This document shows, piece after piece, positions 1-9,395 of a stretch of 36,319 nt of DNA. The stretch's first letter is position 1. Each line of letters opens with the position of its first letter. The stretch lies in NCBI GenBank assembly GCA_023665805.1, contig JAMPDJ010000022.1:1-36319 (forward strand), written 5' to 3'. A program made the translations under genes and the position numbers. The notes below the pieces were generated by a model. It saw only the letters and a program-made list of their open reading frames with translations, was not told the origin of the DNA and made no database searches. This stretch comes from Bacteroides sp. GTDB taxonomy: Bacteria > Bacteroidota > Bacteroidia > Bacteroidales > Bacteroidaceae.

Positions 1-335
1 ATGGCGGTTGCGACTTTGGAGCAAACGCAACCAAGTTTACTTGGCAAGGGTGATGCGCTGCAAATTCAATTTGGTGCAGCATATCACATACCTTGCCATG
101 CTTTTGTTAGCATCAATCTAATCCATAAGCAAATACGTCGAAGAAATGGACCAAATCAAGTACGAATCGTACAATCTACGGAAATGACGGATAGGGCCGG
201 AGGTTAATAATCACACATTAGAATCAGGCAGGCAATTGCCATTATTTGGAGATAATCTGACCTCATAACAAATGTGCTTTCTTCATTTTAGAAAGAATCC
301 TATCGGTCGTTTAGATTTAGCGGGTCGGAAATGAA

Positions 336-363
336 CGGCAATAGGTCGGCAATCCTCGGCAAT
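336..363. repeat. Three CGGCAAT copies at 10-11 bp spacing
   Basis: CGGCAAT occurs at 336-342, 347-353 and 357-363. The starts are 11 and 10 bp apart, so all three lie on about the same face of the helix. They sit just before the 8-bp-period repeat. Such phased direct repeats can be protein-binding sites, but no function is shown. Confidence 0.55.
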
Positions 364-372
364 TTATCACTG

Positions 373-644
373 TTGCTATGTTGAGGTGTTGACATGATGA
401 GCAGTCAATATTATGACGTGTTGATTGGATGATATGGCGACATGACGGTAGAACAAAATGTTGAATGGTCATATGATTGATATGTTGACTGTGTGATTTG
501 TTGGATGGTTGGTGTGTAGTACTATCATACAGAAGATTGATATGATGGCAATATTTATGATATTCTGATTGATATGCTGTATGATAGTATTACCTTCTGA
601 ACGTCTGAATGTATGGATGTACGAATGTCTGAACGCCTGAACAA
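373..644. repeat. Degenerate 8-bp-period tandem repeat
   Basis: Cutting the sequence into 8-mers from 373 shows a unit that drifts but keeps register: TTGCTATG, TTGAGGTG and TTGACATG at 373-396; TTGATTGG and ATGATATG at 421-436; TTGAATGG at 461; TTGATATG and TTGACTGT at 477-492; GTGATTTG and TTGGATGG at 493-508; CTGAACGT and CTGAATGT at 597-612; CTGAACGC and CTGAACAA at 629-644. TGA falls at unit positions 2-4 in about half of the 34 units, and 597 is exactly 22 units from 421. No reading frame runs through it, so it is an eroded non-coding octamer array. Confidence 0.65.
520..589. repeat. 13-bp perfect inverted repeat with 44-bp spacer
   Basis: The left arm tactatcatacag is at 520-532 and the right arm ctgtatgatagta at 577-589. 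The spacer contains two of the three copies of gattgatatg (535-544 and 567-576; the third is at 475-484). It could be an operator pair, a cruciform, or a by-product of the repeat array around it. Confidence 0.5.
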
Positions 645-779
645 TCCTCCACCTAAACGTCTATCCATCAATGAAACTTCGGTATCGGGGTAATATTTAA
701 TCTGAAACAAACTTAGACACATCCTCTATCTTCTTTTATATCGTATTGTCTTTAGTTTGACGGACTATCATTTCAACAT

Positions 780-810
780 TTTGTCATACGAGAAAAATTT
801 TGTATCTTTG
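780..810 (+). promoter_or_regulatory. Bacteroidota-type promoter of the BREX operon
   Basis: A TTTG -33 box at 780-783 is followed after exactly 19 bp by TATCTTTG at 803-810, which fits the Bacteroidota consensus TTTG-N19-TAnnTTTG. Transcription should start about 5-10 nt downstream, giving a short leader before the XRE start codon at 838. It is the only good promoter seen before brxL, so the XRE gene and the four brx/pgl genes are probably one transcript. Confidence 0.8.
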
Positions 811-837
811 CAAGAAATTACAAGAAGTTGTAAAATC

Positions 838-1068
838 ATGATGACTGAAGATAAACAAATTCCAGCCAATAGAATTAAAGCTGTTCTTGCAGAAAAAAGA
901 GTATCAGCGAAAGAATTAGCATCAGCAATTGGACGTAATGAAACCTCCGTCTCTCGTTGGTGCAATAATAAAATTCAGCCATCAGTGGTACAACTTCAAG
1001 AGATTGCACATATTCTTGATGTGGATGTGCGAGAATTGTTATGCTCGACAAAGAATACAAATGTATAA
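838..1068 (+). CDS. XRE-family HTH regulator of the BREX operon
   Basis: This is a 76-residue protein that is almost entirely one helix-turn-helix domain of the Cro/C1 (XRE) type. The sequence from RIKAVLAEK through GRNETSVSRW to the LDVDVRELL end is the usual five-helix pattern. I chose the start at 838 (ATG ATG, so 841 is equally possible) because the frame upstream lies in the promoter. The stop codon overlaps the brxP start by 8 nt (1061-1068), so brxP translation is probably coupled to it. It is first in the operon and sits directly behind the promoter. An autoregulatory repressor of the defence operon is the natural inference, but no operator has been demonstrated. Confidence 0.85.
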   Translation: MMTEDKQIPANRIKAVLAEKRVSAKELASAIGRNETSVSRWCNNKIQPSVVQLQEIAHILDVDVRELLCSTKNTNV

Positions 1069-3562
1069 AGTAACATGGGACATAGAAACTGGAGGTGTTC
1101 GGCTCAACCATAAAGTTGTTGCCGACGCGTTAAGTGTGTCTCCACGCCCTGTATTTTTTGAGGAACTTGACCTGTTAAGGCTTAATGAATTGGGTTGGGT
1201 CTATCCGCATTGTGAAGAACCACTCCTTTGGGCTTGCAACAAGCAATACTTCTATCGCGGTCAACTCGTTTTTGAGGCAAAAGGTGCAAATCTCTACGAT
1301 GATGCTTCTATTGACATCAAACCCGGATTCGAGAGTTTAACGCTCGAACCCGTGAATATGGATGAAATGCTTCGCCAAAACCAAGACATCCTGTTCTTGC
1401 TCGAAAGCGAAGCCATTGAATTTATCCGAGAGACTTTTATAGACTACTCCGTAGCCTCCAAAAAGTTTGAGGAGTTCAAGGCAAATCAACTTGATTACGA
1501 AGCACTTGCTGCCGCTATCGAAAAAAGAACGAAGCGAAAAATGGCAATCGTCAAAGAAGATTGCGACAGCTTCGACCTTATGGACGAAGATACTGCCCAA
1601 CAGCAAGGGAAAAAACGTCTACTTACTACAAAGATAGATGTTTTTCTTGCATCATTCTCTGGCGGCAAAGACTCACAAGTCATCCTTGACCTCTGCACCC
1701 GAGCACTTCCCCCAAGTGTTTTTGAAGTGATTTATAGCGACACCGGCTATGAGTTGCCTTCGTCGCTTGACCTTTATGAGGACGTTAAAAGGCATTACTC
1801 CGAATTATTCCCCGGCCTAAAGTTCTCAACCGCTCGTAACCACGCCTCCGTTCTGAGCTATTGGGATAAAATCGGCACTCCAAGCGATACTCATCGTTGG
1901 TGTTGCTCGGTTATGAAAACTGCGCCGTTATATCGTTCCCTTAAAGTCCATGGCACTAATAAGCAAGCGAGAGTATTAACATTTGACGGCGTAAGAGCAG
2001 AGGAATCTACTCGCCGGAGTAATTACAACAGGATAGGTAAAGGCGTTAAGCATTCAACAGTGATTAACGCACACCCGATATTAAATTGGAATACCACCGA
2101 GATATTCCTCTATCTATTTACCCATTCCTTACCAATCAATCTTGCATATAGATTTGGTAAAGCACGTGTAGGATGTATCATTTGCCCTTATTCTTCATGT
2201 TGGGATGATATGTTAGTGGACAAACTTTACCCACAACAACTTTCACCATTCATCGAACGCATCGCCGAGTGGTCGGAACGAGAAGGTATAAAGGATATCG
2301 AAAATTATATCCGAGATAGGAAGTGGAAATTCCGCGCAAGTGGTAAATTCCTAACGATACCTACCCAAGTTATTTTCAAAAACACTTCTGCCAATTTCTT
2401 TGTAACCGTCAGAGGAGGAAAGTCTTCAATTGTAGAATGGCTTAAAGTTTTAGCACCTATTACGTGCACAATTGAAGGAGAGCGAGTTTTTGGAGATATT
2501 AAGTATAAAGACTCAATTTATTCTTACGAAATCATAGGCTCACTTTCCGATTACACGTTAGAGGTTATAGGGCTAAAAGATTTAACTCTAATATCTTCCA
2601 TAAAGCGCGTTATCTATAAGGCCGCATATTGCATCAATTGTGAATCGTGCGAAATAGAATGTCCGACTGGAGCTCTATCAGTCTTCCCTACGGTTAAAAT
2701 TGATACAAAAACATGTGTACACTGCCACCGCTGTCTGAATTTTCACGATAAGGGTTGCATTGTAGCAAATTCAACAAGTATGACAACTGAAACCAACATT
2801 AAAGCAAAAGCCGGCATTGACAGATATAATACCTTTGGCATTCATGAAGAATGGATGGCAGAGTTCCTAATGTCGCCCGAAGATTTTTGGGAAAATAACG
2901 GTCTTGGGCCCAAACAAGTACCCGGCTTCAAGAACTGGCTAAAGGAATCCGGCATTGTGGATTCTAAGCTCAATCTAACAGACCTCGGTAAATACTTGTC
3001 TCAAATTTACATAGACAATCCAGAATTTGTTTGGTCTGTAATATTTACAAACCTCACATACGAATCCTTTATTGTAAATTGGTTCGTAGAACACATTGCT
3101 CCAGGGCAGCTTTTTGACAAAGCTTACATCTCTGAACAAATATCGGAAGAATATCCTGGTTACGGAAAGCGAACCGTTGACAACGCTGTCTCGGCATTAT
3201 TCCAACTCTTCAAATATTGCCCCTCTAATTCAGCTTTTAACCTTGCCACTCCCGCAGAAGGCAAGATGTTCAAACGAACGATTTATGAAGATGTATCCGA
3301 ATCGTCACTGGCTTATTCATTATATAAATATGCCGAGTCCGTGGGGTATATGCAATTTAGGGTGGCCGATCTATATGATGTCGAAACCAAACACGGCCCC
3401 GTTGTCGAATTCGGTATAGGCAAAACTGAGTTTGAGAAAGCGCTCCGTACGCTTAACTCGGCAAACAATCGCCTATTGATCGCTGAGTTGAATATGGGGC
3501 TTGACCACATCACTCTGCGTGACGACCTTAACGCTCTTTCTGTGGTTAAACAGATGTTATAA
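1061..3562 (+). CDS. brxP: BrxP: PAPS-reductase-like protein with ferredoxin-like cysteines (BREX type 4)
   Basis: An 833-residue protein with three visible parts. Residues 1-190 have no recognised fold. Residues about 195-400 form a PAPS reductase/ATP pyrophosphatase domain with the PP-loop SGGKDS at 200-205, an HRWCCSVMK motif and a CIIC pair (C372, C375). Residues about 520-570 form a ferredoxin-like module with CxxCxxCxxxC (C524, C527, C530, C534) and a second set C552, C555, C558, C566, enough for two Fe-S clusters. The C-terminal 260 residues are unassigned. ATG at 1061 is preferred over in-frame ATG 929, which lies inside the XRE gene. PAPS-reductase-like BrxP is the signature of BREX type 4. 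The domain resembles DndC of DNA phosphorothioation, which suggests but does not prove sulfur or redox chemistry. Confidence 0.85.
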   Translation: MYKVTWDIETGGVRLNHKVVADALSVSPRPVFFEELDLLRLNELGWVYPHCEEPLLWACNKQYFYRGQLVFEAKGANLYDDASIDIKPGFESLTLEPVNMDEMLRQNQDILFLLESEAIEFIRETFIDYSVASKKFEEFKANQLDYEALAAAIEKRTKRKMAIVKEDCDSFDLMDEDTAQQQGKKRLLTTKIDVFLASFSGGKDSQVILDLCTRALPPSVFEVIYSDTGYELPSSLDLYEDVKRHYSELFPGLKFSTARNHASVLSYWDKIGTPSDTHRWCCSVMKTAPLYRSLKVHGTNKQARVLTFDGVRAEESTRRSNYNRIGKGVKHSTVINAHPILNWNTTEIFLYLFTHSLPINLAYRFGKARVGCIICPYSSCWDDMLVDKLYPQQLSPFIERIAEWSEREGIKDIENYIRDRKWKFRASGKFLTIPTQVIFKNTSANFFVTVRGGKSSIVEWLKVLAPITCTIEGERVFGDIKYKDSIYSYEIIGSLSDYTLEVIGLKDLTLISSIKRVIYKAAYCINCESCEIECPTGALSVFPTVKIDTKTCVHCHRCLNFHDKGCIVANSTSMTTETNIKAKAGIDRYNTFGIHEEWMAEFLMSPEDFWENNGLGPKQVPGFKNWLKESGIVDSKLNLTDLGKYLSQIYIDNPEFVWSVIFTNLTYESFIVNWFVEHIAPGQLFDKAYISEQISEEYPGYGKRTVDNAVSALFQLFKYCPSNSAFNLATPAEGKMFKRTIYEDVSESSLAYSLYKYAESVGYMQFRVADLYDVETKHGPVVEFGIGKTEFEKALRTLNSANNRLLIAELNMGLDHITLRDDLNALSVVKQML

Positions 3563-3565
3563 AGT

Positions 3566-6500
3566 ATGGCTAACAGGTATTCAGACATAGTAGACCTCCG
3601 TTCCGGGAGAAGCACATATTATATCGAAGATGAGAAAGACGGAGAATGGAGCGTCTTTATCATCAACGAGCAATTTAACGACATACTCCGCAACGTTGTT
3701 CGCTCAACCCAAAACAATGACTATGATGCTCATAAATCGTTTTGGATTGAGGGTACCTATGGCTCCGGCAAGAGCCACGCAGGTGCTGTTATAAAGCATC
3801 TCCTTTGCGATACTGTTGAGGACATAGAAGAATGGGTGAACGGCGAATATAAACTTCCGCAGTTCGACACCCTGCGTTCCTCTATATTCGCCCTTCGCAA
3901 GAAGAAACGCCTACTGCCGGTCACTATGTACGGGACTTGTGACATTTCTCACCCGGATGACCTTTCCCTACAACTTCAAATTAAAATTCAGTCCGCTCTC
4001 ATCAATGCTGGACTGACAGACCTCAACGTTACAACAGATTTCGATTCTTACGTTGAGCATATAGATGAAAACCCCAAGTTTTGGGAGCTGATTATTGAAC
4101 AATCTCCCAAACTTGCCGCATGGTGTCCCACGGTTGATAAACTTCGGAAGGAACTTCAGGGCATGAACAGCAAGACATTGCGCGAAGCCCAGGATGCTGT
4201 CCGAGAAAGTGGTCTACACGTGAGAATGAAAAGTACCAATCTTATAAATTGGTTCTTTGAGGTTCAAGATAAACTGAAAGCGGAAACCGAATATGACGGA
4301 CTTTTCATCCTTTGGGATGAGTTCACCAATCTCCTTCAAATGGATATTGGCCCCACGATTCTAGTAACGCTTCAGGAAATCTCCGAGCGAGCTATGGCGC
4401 AAGAAAATGACAGTTACTTCCTGTTCATTACTCACCCCTCTGCTCTTAACTCGCTCAAAGCCGAAGAACGCACCAAGACTAAAGGACGCTACCACTTCAT
4501 GAAATACAACATGGAGCCGGTATCAGCGTATAAGATTATGTCACGCAAATTCCGTCAAGTGGCTTCGGAAGAAGAATACATTGATGTATTCAGTCCAATC
4601 TTGTCGAAATTTGACGGACTTCTCGCACACTATACACAGAACAGCCCCAATGCGGTAGAAACTTCACGCGACATAAGAAATTTAATGCCACTCCACCCGG
4701 CTACCGCACTACTCGCCACGTTCTACGCCCGTGAAGCAGGTTCTGCTTCGCGTAGTGTATTCGAGTTCCTGGGCGATAACAAAACAATCCGTGAGTTCTT
4801 AGATAGCGAGGACATCTTCTTAAATCGTCACACTATTACCGCAGACTATCTTTGGGATTATGTGGTTGACGAGTTTAACGAGAACGTCGCAAAATTCGGT
4901 GCTGTCACTGAACGTTTCAACACCTACCGCGCTCAAATTGAGGACGCTGGAGATGTTGAGTACCGAATATTCAAAGGAATACTCTTACTCAATGCGCTAA
5001 ATAACATCGCCAATCATGACGATGTTACACCGAGCGAAGAAAATGTGCTTCGCCTCTTTGAGGGTACGCCATTTAGTCATCTCGTGCCCACTGTGCTCAA
5101 TCTATTTGACACAAAGGGCTATATCCAACGGGCACCAGGCGATATCTTCTCAATTCAGTTTACTGCCCTTCCGACAAAGGAAATTGAGGATGCAAAGGAA
5201 CAATTGCGGACTCGCGATTTTAAGTATATTTCTCAAATCCTCAATTTCAATAACGCAGCAGCCAAGGAGGTAGATAAGTTACTTATCTACCTTTGCCGCC
5301 CGTACTCTTTCAGATTCTACTCTCTTGATGTTAACGAATATACGTTGCTCAACAAGATTGAGAACGGGAGCAAAGAGGCAAAAGGCTACGAATTTTTCCT
5401 TGCATTGCTTTTCGGCAAGACCCCTGCCGAAATCTTGCAATTGCGTGACATAGCTGAGAAAGCATCCGCAGACCCAAGATTCAAAAACACTGTATTCATT
5501 GTTTTTGATGCACCGCTCACAGAAAAGAGCTATGAGCGTTTCATTGAGTATCAAGCGAACGCGAAGATAGCACAGAAGTTTAATTTCACCGACCAATACA
5601 ACGCACATATTAAAAATGCGCGTAAAATGGTCGAAGATTGGATTTCCAAAGAGGTGCGACAAGTCAACTTCTACTTGTATCTTAGAGGAGTACCCAACAC
5701 CTACTCGGCATCGAAGCTGACTTCGACGCTTGATAGAATTATCGCCCCTCAGTTATTCCCATTTGGACCCGATGGATTGGACAAGTGCGTAGGCAAGTCA
5801 AAAACTTTTTGGAAGAAAGAATCTACCAAAAAGATTGTTCAGCTAATTCTCAACTTCAATTCAAAACAAGATATTCTTGCTGAACTGAATAATCAGCAGT
5901 CGCTTGTCAAAATCCTTTTTGAGGAAAGTCTTGACGACAATCTCGAGTTTAAGGCGGATATTGACACCGAGCATAATCCGCTGTATCATGTTTGTCGCTT
6001 CGTTGACAATAAGATTAAACATGCCGACAAGCAGAGCCTGTTCAATCTCGCTGAGAAGTTTGAGGATTTGTCACGCCCTCCATACGGACTTTTTGAAACT
6101 TGTTCGTGTATGGCTATGCTTGCCTTCGCCATGCGTAAGCACATCGGTAAGATGTTTGACACCGGCGGAAAGCCTCGCGAAGCTCAACATCTTGTCGAAG
6201 ATGTTGTTGACATCTTCAAGTGTTGGGAAAAGGGAACCCCAAACACTAAACTCTCCTATAAATTTGAGACTAAAGAGGAGGGCATGATCTGTAAAGGCCT
6301 TATCAAGGTCTTTGGACTCACTGCCCAAAACGGTTATCCGGACGTTAGCAGTCTTACCGATACCCGGTGGACTATTCTCCATAAATACTCCGCGTCTATG
6401 GGATATCCCCTTTGGGCGTTGAAGTATGCGGTACCTTCCTCTCTTATGGGTTCAGACAATGGAGAGCGAGCCAAGCAAATAATTGATGATATTCTGACCA

Positions 6501-6979
6501 TTTGCTTTGAAACCGCCCACCGCAATCCCCAGATGATGAGTGCCCTTGCAGAATCCTTAAAAACACTGGATTTTGAACTACGCAGTTGGGTTCACGACTC
6601 CAACGCCTTCCGTCAGGGTTTCGAGATTTTCTTAATGTCAAATACTCATGTTTCTCTTAAACAAGAGGACATACAAGAGGCATTTGAATACATCAAGCAG
6701 AATATGCCCCGCGAAGTCGGAGAGTGGAGAAAGGAAGATGTGGACGTCAAATTATTGCATTGGGGTCTTAGCAAGAAACAGACACCAACGCCGCCTACGC
6801 CTCCAGGCCCTGGCCCGACACCAACGCCGCAACTAACACCCACGCCTCCATCGCCTGACAAAGTCGAAGAGGCTAAAGATAAAATTCATAGCATTACTTC
6901 TATCAATGAAGCTCAAGAAATTCTTCTTCGCTTGATTGATTTAGGCTATGATGACATAGTGGACGCCATATTGAACTGA
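3566..6979 (+). CDS. brxC: BrxC/PglY: large P-loop ATPase of BREX
   Basis: This 1137-residue protein is typical in length for BrxC. The Walker A motif GTYGSGKS is at residues 63-70, within an N-terminal segment that also contains the family-like FWIEGTYGSGKSH. The Walker B motif is FILWDE, ending at D251-E252. The middle and C-terminal parts are helical with no further motif I recognise. Near the C terminus a proline/threonine-rich linker of about 30 residues (from about 1070) separates the body from a short helical tail. It starts 3 nt after brxP and ends 2 nt before pglZ. In BREX systems BrxC is an essential ATPase thought to act with PglZ on DNA or on the modification machinery. Its exact role is not known. 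Confidence 0.88.
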   Translation: MANRYSDIVDLRSGRSTYYIEDEKDGEWSVFIINEQFNDILRNVVRSTQNNDYDAHKSFWIEGTYGSGKSHAGAVIKHLLCDTVEDIEEWVNGEYKLPQFDTLRSSIFALRKKKRLLPVTMYGTCDISHPDDLSLQLQIKIQSALINAGLTDLNVTTDFDSYVEHIDENPKFWELIIEQSPKLAAWCPTVDKLRKELQGMNSKTLREAQDAVRESGLHVRMKSTNLINWFFEVQDKLKAETEYDGLFILWDEFTNLLQMDIGPTILVTLQEISERAMAQENDSYFLFITHPSALNSLKAEERTKTKGRYHFMKYNMEPVSAYKIMSRKFRQVASEEEYIDVFSPILSKFDGLLAHYTQNSPNAVETSRDIRNLMPLHPATALLATFYAREAGSASRSVFEFLGDNKTIREFLDSEDIFLNRHTITADYLWDYVVDEFNENVAKFGAVTERFNTYRAQIEDAGDVEYRIFKGILLLNALNNIANHDDVTPSEENVLRLFEGTPFSHLVPTVLNLFDTKGYIQRAPGDIFSIQFTALPTKEIEDAKEQLRTRDFKYISQILNFNNAAAKEVDKLLIYLCRPYSFRFYSLDVNEYTLLNKIENGSKEAKGYEFFLALLFGKTPAEILQLRDIAEKASADPRFKNTVFIVFDAPLTEKSYERFIEYQANAKIAQKFNFTDQYNAHIKNARKMVEDWISKEVRQVNFYLYLRGVPNTYSASKLTSTLDRIIAPQLFPFGPDGLDKCVGKSKTFWKKESTKKIVQLILNFNSKQDILAELNNQQSLVKILFEESLDDNLEFKADIDTEHNPLYHVCRFVDNKIKHADKQSLFNLAEKFEDLSRPPYGLFETCSCMAMLAFAMRKHIGKMFDTGGKPREAQHLVEDVVDIFKCWEKGTPNTKLSYKFETKEEGMICKGLIKVFGLTAQNGYPDVSSLTDTRWTILHKYSASMGYPLWALKYAVPSSLMGSDNGERAKQIIDDILTICFETAHRNPQMMSALAESLKTLDFELRSWVHDSNAFRQGFEIFLMSNTHVSLKQEDIQEAFEYIKQNMPREVGEWRKEDVDVKLLHWGLSKKQTPTPPTPPGPGPTPTPQLTPTPPSPDKVEEAKDKIHSITSINEAQEILLRLIDLGYDDIVDAILN

Positions 6980-6981
6980 CT

Positions 6982-9384
6982 ATGTATAAAAAATTCGGGA
7001 ACATAGACGCACTGATGCAGTGCATCAATGATGACAAAACCATTTCGGGAATTAACTCGGCTACAGCCGGGCGTTTTCCCGTTAGGTTCATTTTGTTTGA
7101 CAACTTCAACGACTGCTATGATTTTGTCGGGCGTCTTATGGATAATGGGGTCGCACTCAGTAGTGTAACCGAATGGCTTGACCCTGCTTTCCCCGATATT
7201 CTTATAAACTACGTTAGACTCTCTGAAAAGATTGTCTCACTAGTTCGAGAAAAAGAGACCACTGATTTGGTGATTGCCCCATTCTCTGAATTGGCCCGTT
7301 TCTACGATAACGATACCAACAAGGAATTTGACGCTTTAATCTCAACGATTAAAGCCATTGAAGCCTCCCAATTAGCTTTTGACGCAAAGCAACGTGTGTA
7401 TATTCCAATTGTTGGTTTGGAGGGTAAAATGTCGCGTTTCTTCACCGATTCACAAACCCATATTTGGTATTTCAAAAATCAAGTAGCGCCAGTTAACTAT
7501 CGGCTAATCTTGACAAATAACACTGATTATGGAGTTGACGGATTAGAGCAGAATTATAGCGTGGTGCGTAACGTAAACGAATGGTTGCGCCTATGGCGAG
7601 ACCAGCAGATGAAACCTAATATCATCTGCACCTCTCGCTCTATTTTTGCATTTGCCGAATATGCCCAACCAGACAATGCTTTTGACTTCATCACATGCAA
7701 TTCTTGTCGCGAATTTCTCACCCAAGGCTTGGGGTTGAAACTCGAATTTCTTTCCCATGAGGGTACCACATCGGTTCATTGGGAAACCCTCGCAAAAGAA
7801 ATCAATGCGATTTCATTCGACTTCAAGAAATTCTTTAACGCTAAATTCGACATTCACGCTCTTGCAGGTCACGACGTATTCATCAAAACCTGGTTCGAGA
7901 ATAATGACCCGTTCGACCGATGGCTGCTTGTTTCATACTACGTAGAAAAATTCTGTGACACCGGCTATATCTGTGCAGCACTCAAAGAAATCAAAGGGTA
8001 TACCAACGCAGACATTGCCCAGTCGTTGCTTCTCACTATCTTTGATTTGAAAGATCTGGAAGCATACATTAGTGAGCGTAGAGATGTGTTTACCTTTATC
8101 AGGAAAGAGGGCATTATCCTCAGCGACTGCGTACAAAAGAAACTTATTGAGAAACTTATAGGAATAGCTCAGACTCACGGTTATCCTACCGCACTTCGCT
8201 ACTTCTCATTAGTAACTAACGCTGAAAAAGCCTTACTGATTGAATGGTTGGGTAAAGGCTACATCCAAAGGGATGCTGTCAAGGAGCTTTATCCCGACAT
8301 CTATCATTACCTCGGCAGAACATTCGGTGTTAAAGACGCTGAGTGCAAATGGCTGCTTTCATACTTCGATGATTACAAATTGGCGAAAGTCGCCAATTCG
8401 TACTCGCCTAATATCGAGGAGTCCATTGGCTCACACAATCAAGACACCGCGACATTCTATTCGTGGTATAACTCGTTCAGTAATACCCGAACTCTCTTAC
8501 ACAGCCGTAAGGACATTGATGTCTATTTTTGGATAGACGGACTCGGATTTGATTGGGTTCCGTTCATTCAGCAAATTATTTCAGAACGAAATAACGACAA
8601 TTACTATCTTAACGAAGTACTTGCGGCACGTGCTGAACTGCCTACAAAAACCGACATCAACAAGAAGTCGCTTCAACTACTTACGCAACAAGAGTATTTG
8701 CCAAAGTCAGGAGACCTTGACAAATACTCTCATATAACTCGTCAATACCCTCAGTATATCATTGATGATTTTGCTTTTATTCGCAATACAATCAACGATA
8801 TACTAAATAATAATCCGGGCAAGAAGATAGCCATAGTCTCTGACCACGGTCTTTCTTTCCTCAGCCAATTTCTGCCCGGCTTTAACCTCCCCGGACTTGA
8901 ATCCGACCACGGAGGGCGCACGGCTTTAGCCAAAAAGCCAACTATTGACAGCCGTTATATTATCTTGGACGACAACAAAACATTGTGCGCCCTGCGCCAC
9001 AACTCACTATGTGCCAAGATTCATGACGGCTGCGGTTGCCACGGAGGTTGCACTCCCGAAGAAGTGCTCGTGCCGATATTTATCATTTCTTCGCAGCCCA
9101 ACGCCTCCACCTGGTCAGCCTCCATTGAAGATTTTGAAATCTCTGCCTCTAATCCGGTCGTGAAGTTCAAAATCAAGGGTATACCCATTGACCAAATCGC
9201 AATGGTGGAATACAACGGTATTGAGTATCAACTCAATGGCGGCTCCGGCGATTTATATTCTACTCCTCACCTGCCTCTTGACGCTTCAGCTCAGACCATA
9301 CTATTGAAGATTGGAGATAAATCCCAATCTTTCAATCTCAAACTGAGCCTTGGCACCGAGGAGGAAGATCTGTTTGACTTCTAA
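6982..9384 (+). CDS. pglZ: PglZ: alkaline-phosphatase-fold BREX core protein
   Basis: An 800-residue protein with the PglZ domain in its C-terminal half. Metal-binding landmarks of the alkaline phosphatase superfamily are seen at D519-G520 (after DVYFWI), at SDHG 620-623 and again at SDHGG 641-645. They are followed by a Cys/His-rich GCGCHGGC stretch leading into TPEEVLVP, the usual end of the PglZ core. Residues about 700-800 look like a beta-rich tail. PglZ is the one gene common to all BREX types. It is predicted to be a phosphatase or nuclease-like enzyme, with nuclease activity reported for some members. Its start is 2 nt after brxC, so translation is surely coupled. Confidence 0.92.
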   Translation: MYKKFGNIDALMQCINDDKTISGINSATAGRFPVRFILFDNFNDCYDFVGRLMDNGVALSSVTEWLDPAFPDILINYVRLSEKIVSLVREKETTDLVIAPFSELARFYDNDTNKEFDALISTIKAIEASQLAFDAKQRVYIPIVGLEGKMSRFFTDSQTHIWYFKNQVAPVNYRLILTNNTDYGVDGLEQNYSVVRNVNEWLRLWRDQQMKPNIICTSRSIFAFAEYAQPDNAFDFITCNSCREFLTQGLGLKLEFLSHEGTTSVHWETLAKEINAISFDFKKFFNAKFDIHALAGHDVFIKTWFENNDPFDRWLLVSYYVEKFCDTGYICAALKEIKGYTNADIAQSLLLTIFDLKDLEAYISERRDVFTFIRKEGIILSDCVQKKLIEKLIGIAQTHGYPTALRYFSLVTNAEKALLIEWLGKGYIQRDAVKELYPDIYHYLGRTFGVKDAECKWLLSYFDDYKLAKVANSYSPNIEESIGSHNQDTATFYSWYNSFSNTRTLLHSRKDIDVYFWIDGLGFDWVPFIQQIISERNNDNYYLNEVLAARAELPTKTDINKKSLQLLTQQEYLPKSGDLDKYSHITRQYPQYIIDDFAFIRNTINDILNNNPGKKIAIVSDHGLSFLSQFLPGFNLPGLESDHGGRTALAKKPTIDSRYIILDDNKTLCALRHNSLCAKIHDGCGCHGGCTPEEVLVPIFIISSQPNASTWSASIEDFEISASNPVVKFKIKGIPIDQIAMVEYNGIEYQLNGGSGDLYSTPHLPLDASAQTILLKIGDKSQSFNLKLSLGTEEEDLFDF

Positions 9385-9395
9385 TACCCCCCAAT

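Larger units (their letters stand above)
1..837. other. Gene-free stretch upstream of the BREX operon
   Basis: I see no convincing gene here. The only open frame, 1-207 on the + strand, has no recognisable family. The opposite strand of the same stretch reads with two stops as something that could be a dead coding remnant, which I cannot name. A 13-nt near-palindrome (gtacga-a-tcgtac) lies at 160-172. From about 330 to 644 the DNA is dominated by short repeats, listed separately. Positions 645-779 show nothing except the lead-in to the promoter. The left border of the accessory region is not visible in the window. Confidence 0.6.

Noticed and set aside
1..207. 68-codon + strand frame at the window start
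   Set aside because: No family resemblance and no ribosome-binding context; the opposite strand shows an equally weak stop-interrupted frame.
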